Shown here in pieces: positions 10,341 to 21,673 of a DNA stretch of 64,000 nucleotides. A model generated the notes under the pieces. That model made no database searches. It saw only the letters and a list, made by a program, of their open reading frames with translations, and was not told where the DNA came from. This DNA is from Mesostigma viride (lineage: Eukaryota; Streptophyta; Mesostigmatophyceae; Mesostigmatales; Mesostigmataceae): contig RPFO01000333.1 in NCBI GenBank assembly GCA_009746045.1, positions 1,337,674 to 1,401,673 of the forward strand, in the 5' to 3' direction. The position numbers and the translations under genes are program-made. Positions within the stretch are counted from its first letter, which is position 1, and each line of letters begins with the position of its first letter.

Positions 10341-11933
10341 CATTACATGGATAAAGATGCTGGAGATTTGATGAAGATCATTCCTTAACTCATGCTCCCG
10401 TCTACGTTGGTGAGTCACGTAGTATTAACCCTGATAGGTGGATGGCTGGAGGCAAACAGTATCCTACCGGATCTATTCCAGTAAGTGAGACAACTACTAT
10501 TCCAGCCTGGATTTGTCTATAGAGACTAAACGAACTGGAATATCCTTCCCCCAACTGAAGCCCCACCGGGTGGTTGTCTACCTCCCGCCATCCCAAGTTG
10601 CGTGTAGGATGGGTGAATACTTTTAGTGTTGCATAATTGCCCCCAACCGGTCACTGGGGACGTGTTTGAATGCATTATTATGCTTCCGCCCGCGTGACCC
10701 GGTGAGTAGTACTCCTACTCACATTCGCCACCGTGGGGCTTGCAGTTAGATTCGATCCACCGGTTCATATTGGAGACTTCGGACACACTTGCACCGCTCT
10801 TCGGTAAAGTCGAGCTTTTCGCAGTTGGGCTATCGCTTGGGATGCCTTCGGATCAGGAGAACCCTATAACCTCGAAATCATGCAAGAGGTCCTGTGTTCG
10901 AATCCAGTACAGTATGGTACCAAACTATTTCATTATTTATAGAATACGTCTCGCATGCGTACAACAGTGGCAGTTTTGCGCCTTTACAAGCACAACGTGC
11001 TCGAGCGTGAAAATGATGTTACTCGCTTACCTCAACGTTGATGCTCTCGGTGTAAAGCAACCATATGCATGCGCTCCTGACTATCCGACCTGGCATACGG
11101 CATACATTGCCGGATGATATGCTCCATGCATGCTTTTATCCGCGCACTGCCCCAGATACCGATCAAGGTGCGATGCCCGCAATGATATAGATTGACGCAC
11201 CCGCCATGTATTCATCTCACAGACGACGCCCCTTGAGCCCGAATTCTACCTCTTCTGACGTCATAGTCGCAAGTTGCAGGAAAAAAGAGTACAGATGGCC
11301 AAGGAGTCGTGGTAGATGGTACATCGGACAACAAGAGTGCACCCAGATTCGGGGCAAGGCGTAAAGGCTGGCCCGGGAGGCTGGCCGTGAGCACTTGCGA
11401 CGGGAAATAACGTTGCAATCGGATTCGAAGTGTCCCTTGTTGATATTTGGTGAATATCCGCATTCCGCAAGGTGTGTCGCGGAAGTCGCATACAAAATAA
11501 TGCAGTTCAGCGCCTTCGGGGCGCGCGCGTTCTAGTCCGTCGCGGCACTGCTCCAGGTCACAAGAGAGCTGTCACAAGTCACAACTGAGCAGGTCAGACG
11601 TGCAATATTTTGCAATTCTTGCCACGTGGCGTAACTGTCCTGAGCTTGCTTTCTGCCTCTGTGTATGTGGCACACGGTGCCACTCTGCCAGGTTGGATGT
11701 GCCAAGTGCCAACAGCCAAGCTTTCATCAGTGTCAGGCGCGCTGGGGCCAGCTGGGGCCTTCGCTTGGCGACCGTACTGGCTGACTGTGCTCCAGCCACG
11801 TGCGCAATTGGGCATCGCGGCCATATCTGTCGTCAGTCCCAATTTCAAAGCTGTCAAAGGAGCGAGGTGAAAAGGGCAAAGGGATGCTAGGAATAACTAA
11901 TTTAGCGATCGAGGTTGAGGACTAACAGCGAGT
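10341..11933. other. Upstream region of the phenylalanine hydroxylase gene
   Basis: No supported gene is present. A degenerate LINE A tail is visible near 10388-10430. Short frames at 10740-11117 (+) and 11212-11495 (-) show no domain. The promoter of the downstream gene must lie here, but I see no convincing TATA box or other defined element. Confidence 0.4.
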
Positions 11934-14900
11934 ATGGCGAGCGAGTTATACATAACTTCTTGCGCCGTAATTTCCCCGAACGCACCGACGTTACTTGCCA
12001 AGACACGCAAATGGACGCCGCTTTCCAAGCCAGCTCCGGAAGTGCATCCACGGCATCAAGCAGGTTCACATCGCCACGTTCGGGTCCGCATCGTGCCGGC
12101 TATTCAAGCTAGCTCTTCGCATGCTAGTCCCGCGAGACCACGTGGTAAGTAGATTTGGGGGTAGGGTCCGACGTAATCAGCTTACCTCATTAATTTGGTC
12201 TAACATCTCTGTTTGAATTTGCAACGGCGAGCCCCGGGGGCGCGCGGTCATTGATTAATTCTACTAACAACCGGACTTAACCCGTGCCAGGCCAGGCGAC
12301 CTTTGGTAGCCTTTTTTATCTTCGCGACTGGCCCCACAAATGATTGCTCACGTGATCGTCAGTTCGAAACAGGTGCAATAGTAGACGGAAGAGTGGGTAT
12401 TAACGTGTTATGGACGTAGTAACGACATCGTTCCCACATGTGATCGAGGTTGAGGAAATTGCGGTTTTGAAAAGGCCATTTTGACCAGCTGCATCCCGTT
12501 CCCGTTTCTGTACTCTGCGGCCATAATTGTCATGAAGTATCGGTCTACGCATACGCCGTGTGTGTAATGCCTTTAGGATTATCGCAGCTCATGTGAGAAC
12601 GTCGCGCTGCCGCACGTGCATGACCCTGGTTTTCGGGTAGGTGAGACGATGACATGACACGTTCGGTGGTTTGAATGTCGAGCACGTATCCCGTCGTGCA
12701 GGGAATTCCACGGCCCACCCCGGCGGCCGTAAGCTACGAAAAGAATCTCGCAAGCAAGTGGGGGTGATCCTTCCGACGACGGTGAAGCGGGATCCCGACG
12801 CGATTCCGCGGCCCGAGGATGTGCCCAAGAGCATCCACGACATTGACAGCGGCGCACGCAACATCCTGGGCTTCTCGTCTGAGCTAAGCCCCGAGCACCC
12901 GGTAAGTCTTTGATCAATGAAGGGTAAGGTACTATTAAACAGCTACCGTGTGAAGGATTCCTGGGTCCAGGGGCATGGGGCATGGGGCATGGGGCATGGG
13001 GCATGGGGCATGGGGCATGGGGCATGGGGCATGGCGCCGGGGGCCGGGGCCTGGGGCCCGGGGCCCGGGGTCCCGGGGCCCGGGGTGGGTCCGGGGTGGG
13101 TCCAGGGTGGGTCCGGGGTCCGCGGGGTCCGCGGGGTCCGCGGTCAGGGGTCAGGGGTCAGGGGTCAGGGGTCAGGGGTCAGGGGTCAGGGGTCAGGGGT
13201 CAGGGGTCAGGGGTCAGGGGTCAGGGGTCAGGGGTCAGGGGTCAGGGGTCAGGGGTCAGGGGTCAGGGGTCAGGGGTCAGGGGTCAGGGGTCAGGGGTCA
13301 GGGGTCAGGGGTCAGGGGTCAGGGGTCAGGGGTCAGGGGTCAGGGGTCCTTTATCCCTCTCTGCATCCGCCCATGCACGTTTAAGATTCATGAAGCCAAT
13401 GCCCACCCATGCTGACACCTTCCTGTTGTGCACACACAGGGATTAAAAGCACTTCGGTGCTCCGTGGCTCCCCAACGGGAGCACGAGTTTAAATAATTAG
13501 TTCATTAATGCTGACACCAGTTGCCTTTTACCCCAATCACCTGTCACTTTCGCTGCTTGATCCAGGGTTTCATGGACGAAGAGTACAAGAGGAGACGTGG
13601 GGATATCCTGCGCGCGGCCGCCACCCACCGCATGTATGATGTGTGGTTCTGGCATCCGTGTTGTGCACTAATCACAGTGACCCCCACCACCGCATGTATG
13701 ATGTGTGGTTCTGGCATCCATGTTGTGCACTAATCACAGTGACCCCCACCACCGCATGTATGATGTGTGGTTCTGGCATCCATGTTGTGCACTAATCACA
13801 GTGACCCCCACCACCGCATGTATGATGTGTGGTTCTGGCATCCATGTTGTGCACTAATCACAGTGACCCCCACCACCGCATGTATGATGTGGGGTTCTGG
13901 CATCCATGTTGTGCACTAATCACGCTGACCCCCACCACCGCATGTATGATGTGTGGTTCTGGCATCCGTGTTGTGCACTAATCACAGTGACCCCCATGGT
14001 CCGCTTGTGACAGGCATGCCGTTGCATGCATGGTACAAGATCAGCACTGGACCACGCGCTGCATTATTGAGTAATCAAAAGCGCGTAGACGTGATGCGCG
14101 ACGCAGGGGCCGGATGGCGCAGGGGCCTGACGCGTCCACCACCCGCAGGGCGTGTGTGGATGAACGTACTTTCATTCCTCATTCTTTTCCTTGGGCTTGC
14201 CGTCCCTGGTAGCCCGGCTGGGCATGCCACTGGGTGCTTGCCATCGAACACAGTATCCCTAACTATCTACCCTGCATCCACCCACCCGCATCCACCCACC
14301 CGCATGCACCCACCCACATGCACTCACCTGCATGCTCACGCTCTGCCTACTTGTGACGAACAGAGGCGAGCCCATCCCTACCGTGGCCTACACGGAGCAG
14401 GAGACGGCGCTGTGGGGGCAGGTGCTGGCGCAGCTGTCCGCATTATACCCCACGCACGCATGCCGCGAGTTCAACGCGGCGTTTGGCGCGTTCGGGTTCC
14501 GACCGGACCGCATCCCGCAATTGCAGGAGCTGAACGAGGTGCTGGCGTCCGCCACAGGGTGGGCCATCCGGCCCGTGGCCGGGCTGCTTCGGCCGCGCGA
14601 CTTTTTGAACGGTCTTGCCTTCCGCACCTTCCACAGCACACAGTACATCCGCCACGCCAGCCACCCGATGTATACGCCGGAGCCGGACGTTATACACGAG
14701 TAGGTTGTGACTAGTGCATGGCTAGGTTGTGACTAGTGCGTGACTGGTACATGGGATGTGCGTGACTAGTGCATGGGATGTGCTTGAAAAGCATGGGATG
14801 TGCGTGACTAATGCATGGGGCGTGCGTGAATTTGTGCTGACATTGCGCTTGAAGTGCATGCAAGAATGGTGCACGAGTCACGTTCCAGAAGTAGAAAGCA

Positions 14901-17851
14901 AGGGGTGGCATGCGCGTGCCGTCACACACACAGCTAAGCCCAGCAGGACGAGGAGCTGGTTGAGAGCAGCTGGTGCCTGGTGGTACGTGGTGTACACAGA
15001 GGCATGTAGGACATTCTGGGGACTTAATGCCGCACAGTTCAGGGATGTGCTCAGAAATTTCAATGGTCTAGGGTAACAATGTGGGGGGGTGTTCAAATAG
15101 GGGTGGCATCCAGGTGGTCCTTCAGGTTGATGGCCGTCGTAGTTCTCTCCCCTTCCTGCATCAGGCCGAGTCGAGCTTGGTTGGCCACGTCATATGCTCA
15201 TGGCACCGGTGGCACCTGCGTGGATTGAGCATGGCCCGAAATCTCTTGCCAGCCGGGCCCAGGGCCCCCCGGTGTGTGCATGAAAAGGTTTTCTGGATGG
15301 TGGTATTATATTCCATCCATCTATCATATGGATGGTGGGTGCCACTGGCCGCATGCACGTCTGCGCCGCCTGGCGGAGCAGCTGCTGCCAGTTGCTGCCT
15401 CAACATTGTTATTCCTCCCGAGCTTTTTTTCCCCATTTTTTGTTCTTCCACCCCTTGTTCCACCCATGTGTTTGGCATGCGTAGCATTGGATGAAGCTCC
15501 TACCATGTTGCTGGCAAGTTGTGTTTATGGTCATGGAAAGGGAGGTTGCCTGCGTCGCGGATGAGCGGGTAAGGCCATCGTGCCCTGCTTGAATTCGGTC
15601 CTTGTGGCGCTCGTGGCGGGTACGTGACGGCTGGCTGGGCACCGTGTTGGCGGGGAATGGAGCTGGCATCCCTTCTCTGCTCGTGGGGAGGCGGGGTGGG
15701 CATCATCACATGCATGTCGTATCTATTAAACTGTGGTGGTGGCTGGTGTGGGTGTCGTGGCCACCGCTGGGCCCTGCAGGGTGCTGGGCCACATGCCCAT
15801 GTTGGTAAACCAGCAGTTTGCCGACATGGCGCAGGCGATCGGCAGGGCGTCCCTGGGCTGTTCCGATCGGGAGATGTGGCACCTCACCAAAGTCTACTGT
15901 GAGTGTGCCCGTTGGGTGGCTCCTGACCAAAGTGTGCTGCGACCTGTGAACGCACGCACCTACTTGATGACGCTTCGTGACGCACGCACCGTGAGTCTTT
16001 TCTTTCTTGACACTCAAAACGGATGTTTGGTCAGACCTTCAGGCAGCCACCTGACTTGGCTTTCCTGTTGCGCGCAACTTCTTGTTGGCCTGTGTTGTCT
16101 GGCCCTGAACAGGCAGTTAACAATGCCAGCGGTTCTGTAGTCAGCCTGCGGCAGTTGTCCCTTTTTCTCTTGTCGGGGGTTGCTCTGCTCACATTTGCAG
16201 CTGATGGCACAGAGCTCTCACAGGAGAAGTCGATGCTTTGCGTGTGCATGCCTGGGGGAGTGTGAATGTGGATTTCATGAGAGAACGTTTGTAGAGAGTA
16301 TGCGCACCACGTGATGATTGTAGGTAGAGGCTAGTGGGGCATGACGGTGTGGGGGGGGCGTGCATGTATGTTTGGGGTCCGCGCCGTCGTGCCTCAATCT
16401 AGAAGATGACTTGAGTTCTCTCACTCGATCAGAGCAGATTCATCGAAAGACCAACAATATGCAGAGACCAGATCCGTCATTTCCCACCGAACCCTATCGG
16501 GTATCCAATCATCCAACCCTATAGTCAATCCACTCATCCAACCCTGTCACATATCCAATCATCCAACCCTGTCATCAATCCACTCATCCAACCCTGTCAC
16601 ATATCCAATCATCCGACCCTATCATCAATCCACTCATCCAACCCTGTCACATATCCAATCATCCAACCCTATCATCAATCCACTCATCCAACCCTGTCAC
16701 ATATCCAATCATCCAACCCTATAGTCAATCCACTCATCCAACCCTGTCACATATCCAATCATCCGACCCTATCATCAATCCACTCATCCAACCCTGTCAC
16801 ATATCCAATCATCCAACCCTATAGTCAATCCACTCATCCAACCCTGTCACATATCCAATCATCCGACCCTATCATCAATCCACTCATCCAACCCTGTCAC
16901 ATATCCAATCATCCAACCCTATAGTCAATCCACTCATCCAACCCTGTCACATATCCAATCATCCAACCCTATAGTCAATCCACTCATCCAACCCTGTCAC
17001 ATATCCAATCATCCGACCCTATCATCAATCCACTCATCCAACCCTGTCACATATCCAATCATCCGACCCTATCATCAATCCACTCATCCAACCCTGTCAC
17101 ATATCCAATCATCCAACCCTATAGTCAATCCACTCATCTAACTCTATTGTGAAGCCAATCATCGAACTGAATCATCGAACCCTATCGCAAACCGAATCAT
17201 CCGACCCTATCGCAAACTCTTTGTATCGGCGCGACTGGCGAATGCGTTCAGGGAGTTTTGCCATCATCAGCCTTGAATGTAAGAAAGGCCTGGCTATGTT
17301 TGCACACGGCTTGTTAGGTATGCTTTGCTGCCAATGAATGAATTGGTGAACCGTATCCTGAACGCAATTGGTGAACCTTCGCAGGGTACACGCTGGAGTT
17401 CGGGGTGTTAAGGGAGCCCTACCACGTGCCACCCCAAGGACAAGCGGCTGCTGCCGGCGCCACCGGGAATGGCCGTTCAAGGGCCCAATCACTATCCAGC
17501 AGCTTTGACGGCACGGCAGACCTCATGGTCCCTAAGGCGTTTGGTGCGGGCCTGCTCAGCAGCATCGGCGAGCTGGACTACTTGCTCAACGGGGCGATAG
17601 TGGACAAAGGGGAGGGCAGGAGGGAGCACAGGTGGCCCACGTTTGAGTTCCTGGACCCCCTGGCTCCCCTGCCCAAGATCTCGTATAAAGATGGCTACCA
17701 GCCCGTCTACTTTGTGTGCGAGGGGTTCGAGGAAGTGCGTGAACGACTGTTGGATTATTCACGCCGGCTAGAGGAGGCGCACGTGCAGGGCCGCACGCTG
17801 CCCGTGCCAGGGATCCCTGCGCCGAGCTCGCAGGGCGCACCTGCCGCTTAG
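11934..17851 (+). CDS. Phenylalanine (aromatic amino acid) 4-hydroxylase, plastid type, six exons
   Basis: Six exons join in phase: 11934-12144, 12702-12901, 13566-13633, 14364-14699, 15780-15898, 17385-17851 (stop TAG), giving 466 residues. All introns are GT-AG. Family knowledge: these enzymes hydroxylate phenylalanine to tyrosine with non-heme Fe(II), O2 and a pterin or folate cofactor; green-lineage forms are plastidic. Seen here: YPTHACRE, RPVAG, SPRD-like RPRDFL, HSTQYIRH and TPEPD, then HEVLGHMP, whose Glu codon is completed across intron 4. Predicted iron ligands are His271, His276 and Glu316 (TLEFG), spaced 5 and 40 as in the animal enzyme (285, 290, 330). The first 70 residues start MASELYITSC and are rich in Ser, Ala, Arg and Pro, as in a chloroplast transit peptide; no ACT domain is seen. 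Exon 6 has a Ser/Gly/Ala-rich loop of about 40 extra residues before FGAGLLSSIGEL. A possible algal poly(A) signal TGTAA lies at 18124. Confidence 0.9.
12970..13034. repeat. Heptamer array (GGGGCAT)n in hydroxylase intron 2
   Basis: About nine copies of a 7-bp unit. They are followed by a G-rich, non-periodic stretch to 13140 (GGGGCCC and GGGTCC variants). Confidence 0.95.
13144..13347. repeat. Heptamer array (TCAGGGG)n in hydroxylase intron 2
   Basis: About 29 essentially perfect copies of TCAGGGG. All plus-strand frames stay open through it because the unit lacks stops, which creates false ORFs of about 150 codons. Four-G runs every 7 bp on the non-template strand predict G-quadruplex formation. 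Confidence 0.95.
13420..13507 (+). mobile_element. 88-bp LINE A tail inserted in hydroxylase intron 2
   Basis: This carries the family 3' end in plus orientation (AGGGATTAAAAGCACTTCGG), the stem-loop at 13457-13484 and an AT-rich tail. It is flanked by the 11-bp duplication ATGCTGACACC at 13409-13419 and 13508-13518. The extreme 5' truncation with a duplicated target is what abortive target-primed reverse transcription leaves. Confidence 0.85.
13622..13995. repeat. 62-bp tandem repeat containing the exon 3 splice donor
   Basis: Six units begin with ACCGCATGTATGATGTG near 13628, 13690, 13752, 13814, 13876 and 13938 and differ by only a few substitutions. The first unit overlaps the exon 3/intron 3 junction (CGCAT then GTATGATG), so each later unit repeats the same donor context inside intron 3. 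Confidence 0.9.
16498..17140. repeat. 50-bp minisatellite in hydroxylase intron 5
   Basis: About 12-13 units of a 50-bp period are built from two related half-units (ATCCAATCATCCAACCCTAT and AATCCACTCATCCAACCCTG). Variant positions (CAACC/CGACC, ATAGTC/ATCATC) alternate among units. There are no spacers, so it is not a CRISPR-like array. Confidence 0.9.
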
Positions 17852-18703
17852 ATTACCGGTGCGCCTGCCATGCAGCTAATAATTGGCGGCGGCAGCTGAC
17901 TTTGACAGGCTGGAACCAAAGTTGCAGTGCAGGCGGCAGAGGAATGAGCATAAAACGTGCCATGCGCCAGCTTGCAGTTAGACATATTGCTTCGTGGCAG
18001 CGGCTGGCCAGTCTCTGCTCAGGCCTGCTACGCTGCTGGCGCTGTACATTGTACAGATTAGCAGCACATCGTTGGAGTCATGATGTGTATACGGGTGGGT
18101 GTGGTGCGTGGCCCTCGGGCATGTGTAAATGCGCGCATGCTGAGACATTGAGTGTCGGGGTTTAAGTTAAACATGCATGCCTTCGGTTATCGGTCATTGC
18201 AAGCATGTGTGTATATCTGTGCAGTGCCGGCATGGGGGCAGTAGTTATTTAGTAGTAGTCAGTTTAGTTCCATGCGTGCGTGTGTAATTTGGATCGAGGT
18301 TGGCCGTACGAAATTTGGCAAAATCCGTACTAAAGTTGCCCGGTTCGAATCTTACTTGTAGAAGTTAACACTGTAAATATTCTTGTGCCTTCAATTTTAC
18401 ATTGTAAATATCATTATACACATGTATATCCATGTAAAATACTTTAAAAGATGGTTTTGTCATTATATTTGTGTGAAATGTATGCATTTGTCAGGATTTT
18501 TTACACAAGTAATCATAAGCTCCCTACTTTGTGCACGCATGTGTGAATATTATTCCTACGCATAGCGGCCCAACGTCGATGGTTCACGAGCTAGGACTAG
18601 AGCAGTTGTCTGAGAGCTATATATAGCTAGGAAAGGCGCGCCTGCGCGAAGATCGTAGAAGCCGCGTGTGTGTACGTCTGTTTGTAGATCGAAAGATATC
18701 GGC
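17852..18703. other. Downstream of hydroxylase gene; no complete gene
   Basis: Probable 3' UTR and intergenic sequence. AT content rises after 18300. From about 18560 the sequence resembles the extra insert at 9720-9815 (GGACTAGAG-CAGTTGTCTGAGAG then AAGCCGCG). Confidence 0.45.
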
Positions 18704-18774
18704 ATGGCTTTTGCAACGCCCAGCACTCCGGCCCAACAACGGTACATGCTGCATTCTTTTGACACCAAGACCAG
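18704..18774 (+). CDS. Possible isolated first exon of an unknown gene
   Basis: An ATG opens 23 codons (MAFATPSTPAQQRYMLHSFD, then TKT) that end at AG followed by a good donor, GTGAGG. The preceding 140 bp looks like a leader and is partly shared with a LINE A copy at 9.7 kb. No following exon was found before the half-LINE at 19067, so this may be a captured or stranded 5' exon. The function is unknown. Confidence 0.3.
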
Positions 18775-19228
18775 GTGAGGAAATCGCACCGCTCGCTTGG
18801 AGGGTGCCCTATAAAAATTAAATTATAACATCAAGGAGACAACCAGCGCAGGCCAGAAATCGGGAGAATCCGGACCATGGTAGTTCGAGCCTGCCGTTAT
18901 CTTGTCCGCGTGTTCGAGTCGTTCAGGATGATGAAGATGAATGGTGATGGAAATGTGTATCCTTGTGCATTGAAATTATGGCTGGCTTACGTGTAGAGCG
19001 ACTAGATGACCTAGACGGTGGGGCCGGAAACATGACTGGACGTTGCCCGAGATCATGTACATAGCTAGAGCCACGAGCCACGAGCCACGAGCCACGAGCG
19101 GACATGGCTGACGGCGGAGCTCAGAACTTTTGCGTCTGAGCCCCAAATTCAGTCAGGCTACTTGCATCAGATGCGTCTTTTCAAGACGCATCTGCTAGTA
19201 TAATCGGTTACGGCTGTAACGCAGTATT

Positions 19229-20705
19229 TTGCAAACGCCACCAAAACGCAGCTTTGACAAACATTTTGAGCTGTCGTCGGCATTCCCGTCGACAGCAGCA
19301 CGTGCGACATCAACTCCTGCGGACGCCAACCTTTTCGCGCTGATCGAAGCTCTCCCCCCCGGTCTGCCTCCCTCGACGCAGTGCTCTACGCCAAACTCGT
19401 CGCCCATTCCCAAGAAAACCCGCACTTCCCATACCAAATGGGACGTCCGCCGCTTCGGCGCCGGCCAGCGGGATTTTTGCATCTTGGAAATCTTTACGCT
19501 CACGAAGGAACAATGTGACGATGTTATCAAGTTCCTGGCCCGCCATGACGAACTTTTCCTGCCTACCCCTGGCGACATGCAAGGTCACCAAGCCCGCCTG
19601 GGAATGGCTGCTTCAAGAACCGGAGGCGTACTTGAAGGCAGTCATCATGTGCAGCTACCTGCGCTGCGACGCCCAGGACATCACCCAGATTGGCTACGCT
19701 GGCCTCAGGAGCCTCCTGCATGAGCGCAGACGGGCAGCCACAGCAGCTGCAGCATCCCCGCAGAGCAGCACCTCCCCCAGCACGGACTCCATCCGAGCTG
19801 CAGTGGCGGAGCAGCTGGCGCCGATGGCTGAGCAGCTCGCCGCCCTGAACGCGCCTGACGGCCCACTCAACACTCTCTCGGCGAAGGTCAACAACATTGA
19901 AGCCAGAGTCGCCCTTAAGCTCCAGCCTCAGTTTACTGCTACGCAAGAGCACATTGCCACCAAAGTTTCCGAGGCCACAGCCGCTGTGACCACCCGCCTT
20001 AACCAGGTGGAAGGCCGAGTCGGCCATGGCACCGTGAAACTTGAGGCAGTTGCTGCCAAGGTAGACGCCCTGGCCACGCAGGTCCCCGAGATCGCCGAGC
20101 GAACGGCCACCATCGCCGCCCAAACTGCTGGTAGGGCTAGCGATGACCCCTCGACTCGCGCCTCCTGGGCGGACCTGCTCAAGAGCCAGGCATCCTCTAC
20201 CACGACCGCCATCACCACCAAGCTCCAGGAGCTGGAAGACACGCGCCGTGAGGCCGCTGACCGCGACCGTCGCCGCTGCCGGGTCATCCTCAGGCGCTTC
20301 GACATGCCGCCGGAGGAGACCCCAGACTCTCTTCTCCACGAGCTGAAGAAACAGCTCTTGGCGTGCATGCAGCTGCCAGGTGCGATACTGCAGGGCGCCT
20401 ACCGCCTGCCCCATCCACGGGCCAAGGCTGGGCCCCCTCCAGTGGTCCTCACCTTCAGCGACATCACAGCCCGAGTTCGGTTCCTCTCTCGCCGCAAGAA
20501 GCTGGTGAACACCTCCTGGTCGCTTGACGACGACCTGACGCCAGCCCAGCAGCAGCAACGCCGCGATCAGTGGCCCGACTACATCCGCCACAAGACCAAC
20601 CCCGAGAAGCCCCAAGTGTACTGGCGGGGCGGGGACCTCTATGTCAACAAGCTAGAAACTGTGGAAGCCCCCCCGGGCCTCCCCGGGATAGAGCACTCCA
20701 GCTAG
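19229..20705 (+). pseudogene. LINE ORF1-like RNA-binding protein, frameshifted and without ATG
   Basis: The protein is read in two frames. The first runs from about 19229 (KRSFDKHFEL) to about 19580. A one-base frame change follows, and the rest (PAWEWLLQEPEAYLKAVIM) runs to a TAG at 20703-20705. The middle is a long Ala/Gln/Thr-rich coiled coil. The C-terminal part (RRRCRVILRRF, RLPHPRAKAGPPPVVLTF, RFLSRRKKL, LDDDLTPAQQQQRRDQWPDY) matches the layout of L1 ORF1p: a coiled coil, an RRM-like core and a C-terminal RNA-binding domain. The start codon present in the 23970 copy (ATGAGCAAACG) is replaced here by a TTGCAAACG context. By family role it would coat element RNA; this copy is probably dead. 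Confidence 0.7.
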
Positions 20706-21058
20706 TTGTCTAGATGGGGGCAATCGATTATGGGATAGCTTAGGCATTACAGCACTTGAAACGATATTAGCGCACAGCGTTATAGTACCTTCAATTAGCT
20801 CTGGCACCTTGTGGCCATCAGCTTGCGCCTTAATTAGCCGACGTCTTGCGCCCACCTCGAATTTGTAGCATAAGCTATGCGTCAGCCTACCTATGGTATT
20901 GCACTGGTTGTATTGCACCCACAGTGTTGTGCCCCGGCACCATGCCGTGGAGAGAGCGCTTTGTGGCCTGCCCACCTGCGGCAGTGAGAGAAGCTAGGGC
21001 GCCCTCCCTCCTTCTCGCTGTGTATAAAGGGTTGAAGGTTCCTTTACTCTGTATTGGC

Positions 21059-21092
21059 ACCCACGTGACGCAGTCGACTGCGTCACGTGGGT
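21059..21092. repeat. 34-bp perfect palindrome
   Basis: ACCCACGTGACGCAGTC is followed directly by its reverse complement, with no spacer. The ATTA tail then runs into ATACCCACGTG, which pairs with CACGTGGGTAT to form a second overlapping palindrome (about 21084-21132). Confidence 0.95.
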
Positions 21093-21410
21093 ATTAATTA
21101 ATTAATTAATTAATTAATTAATACCCACGTGACGTAATTAATTAATTAATTAAGTAGCTTCCATCATCATTCCGTCATCATTCCGTCATCGCGACTAGGA
21201 GAAGTGCACCACCCTTATGCTGGCATCTGCCACCCCTATAGTGACCCTATAGTGACCGCGGCCTAGGATGGGTCTCACCCTAAGCCCTAAACCCTAAAAC
21301 CCTAAACCACTTGCAAAAACAGAAGTGCCCCCCTGCCACCACTGCTCACCAGGTTGTGACATTTAGGCTGGCATCTGTCACCACCCCGGCAGTTGTGATG
21401 GTGTGTTGGG

Positions 21411-21673
21411 GGTGTGACAAGGATGGCGAAAAATTGCACGTACTTACTCTTAAGAAAAGAACGCCCAATTTTTCGCCACCCTGCCACCCCTTGGCGCGGG
21501 TCATAGGAGGTGTTTGTCAAGGTGTGACAAGGATGGCGAAAAATTGCACGTACTTACTCTTATATAAAGAACGCCCAATTTTTCGCCACCCTGCCACCCC
21601 TTGGCGCGGGTTATAGGAGGTGTTTGTCAAGGTGTGAGAGTGATGGCGAAAAATTGCACGTACTTACTCTTAT
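21411..21673. repeat. Tandem repeat of about 112 bp inside the fold-back element
   Basis: Two full units and a partial third unit, each with GTGTGACAAGGATGGCGAAA, the ACTTACTCTTA motif and an inverse TTTTTCGCCACC. GGCGAAAAATTG and CAATTTTTCGCC within each unit can pair. Confidence 0.85.

Larger units (their letters stand above)
19067..21120 (+). mobile_element. Half-LINE with ORF1 only, ending in a perfect hairpin and (ATTA)n tail
   Basis: It begins with GCCACGA-type 9-bp repeats and a leader block (CATGGCTGACGGCGGAGCTCA) shared with 23816-23870, so both 5' ends appear complete. A 12-bp-stem hairpin lies in the leader (19166-19192, CAGATGCGTCTT pairing with AAGACGCATCTG). One ORF1 follows, then about 350 bp of 3' UTR, then the 34-bp perfect palindrome at 21059-21092 and an ATTA tail. 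No reverse transcriptase sequence is present, so it would need ORF2 protein from elsewhere. Confidence 0.7.

Noticed and set aside
10890-10915. tRNA T-arm-like GTTCGAATCC (also near 18345)
   Set aside because: Neither flank forms a 5-bp T stem and no matching D or anticodon arms or acceptor stem were found.
12579-13446. Overlapping frames of about 150 codons rich in GVRGQGS or MGHGAW
   Set aside because: Read-through of the heptamer arrays inside hydroxylase intron 2.
16498-17140. CRISPR-like array
   Set aside because: Units are contiguous 50-bp tandem copies without unique spacers, in an intron of a eukaryotic gene.
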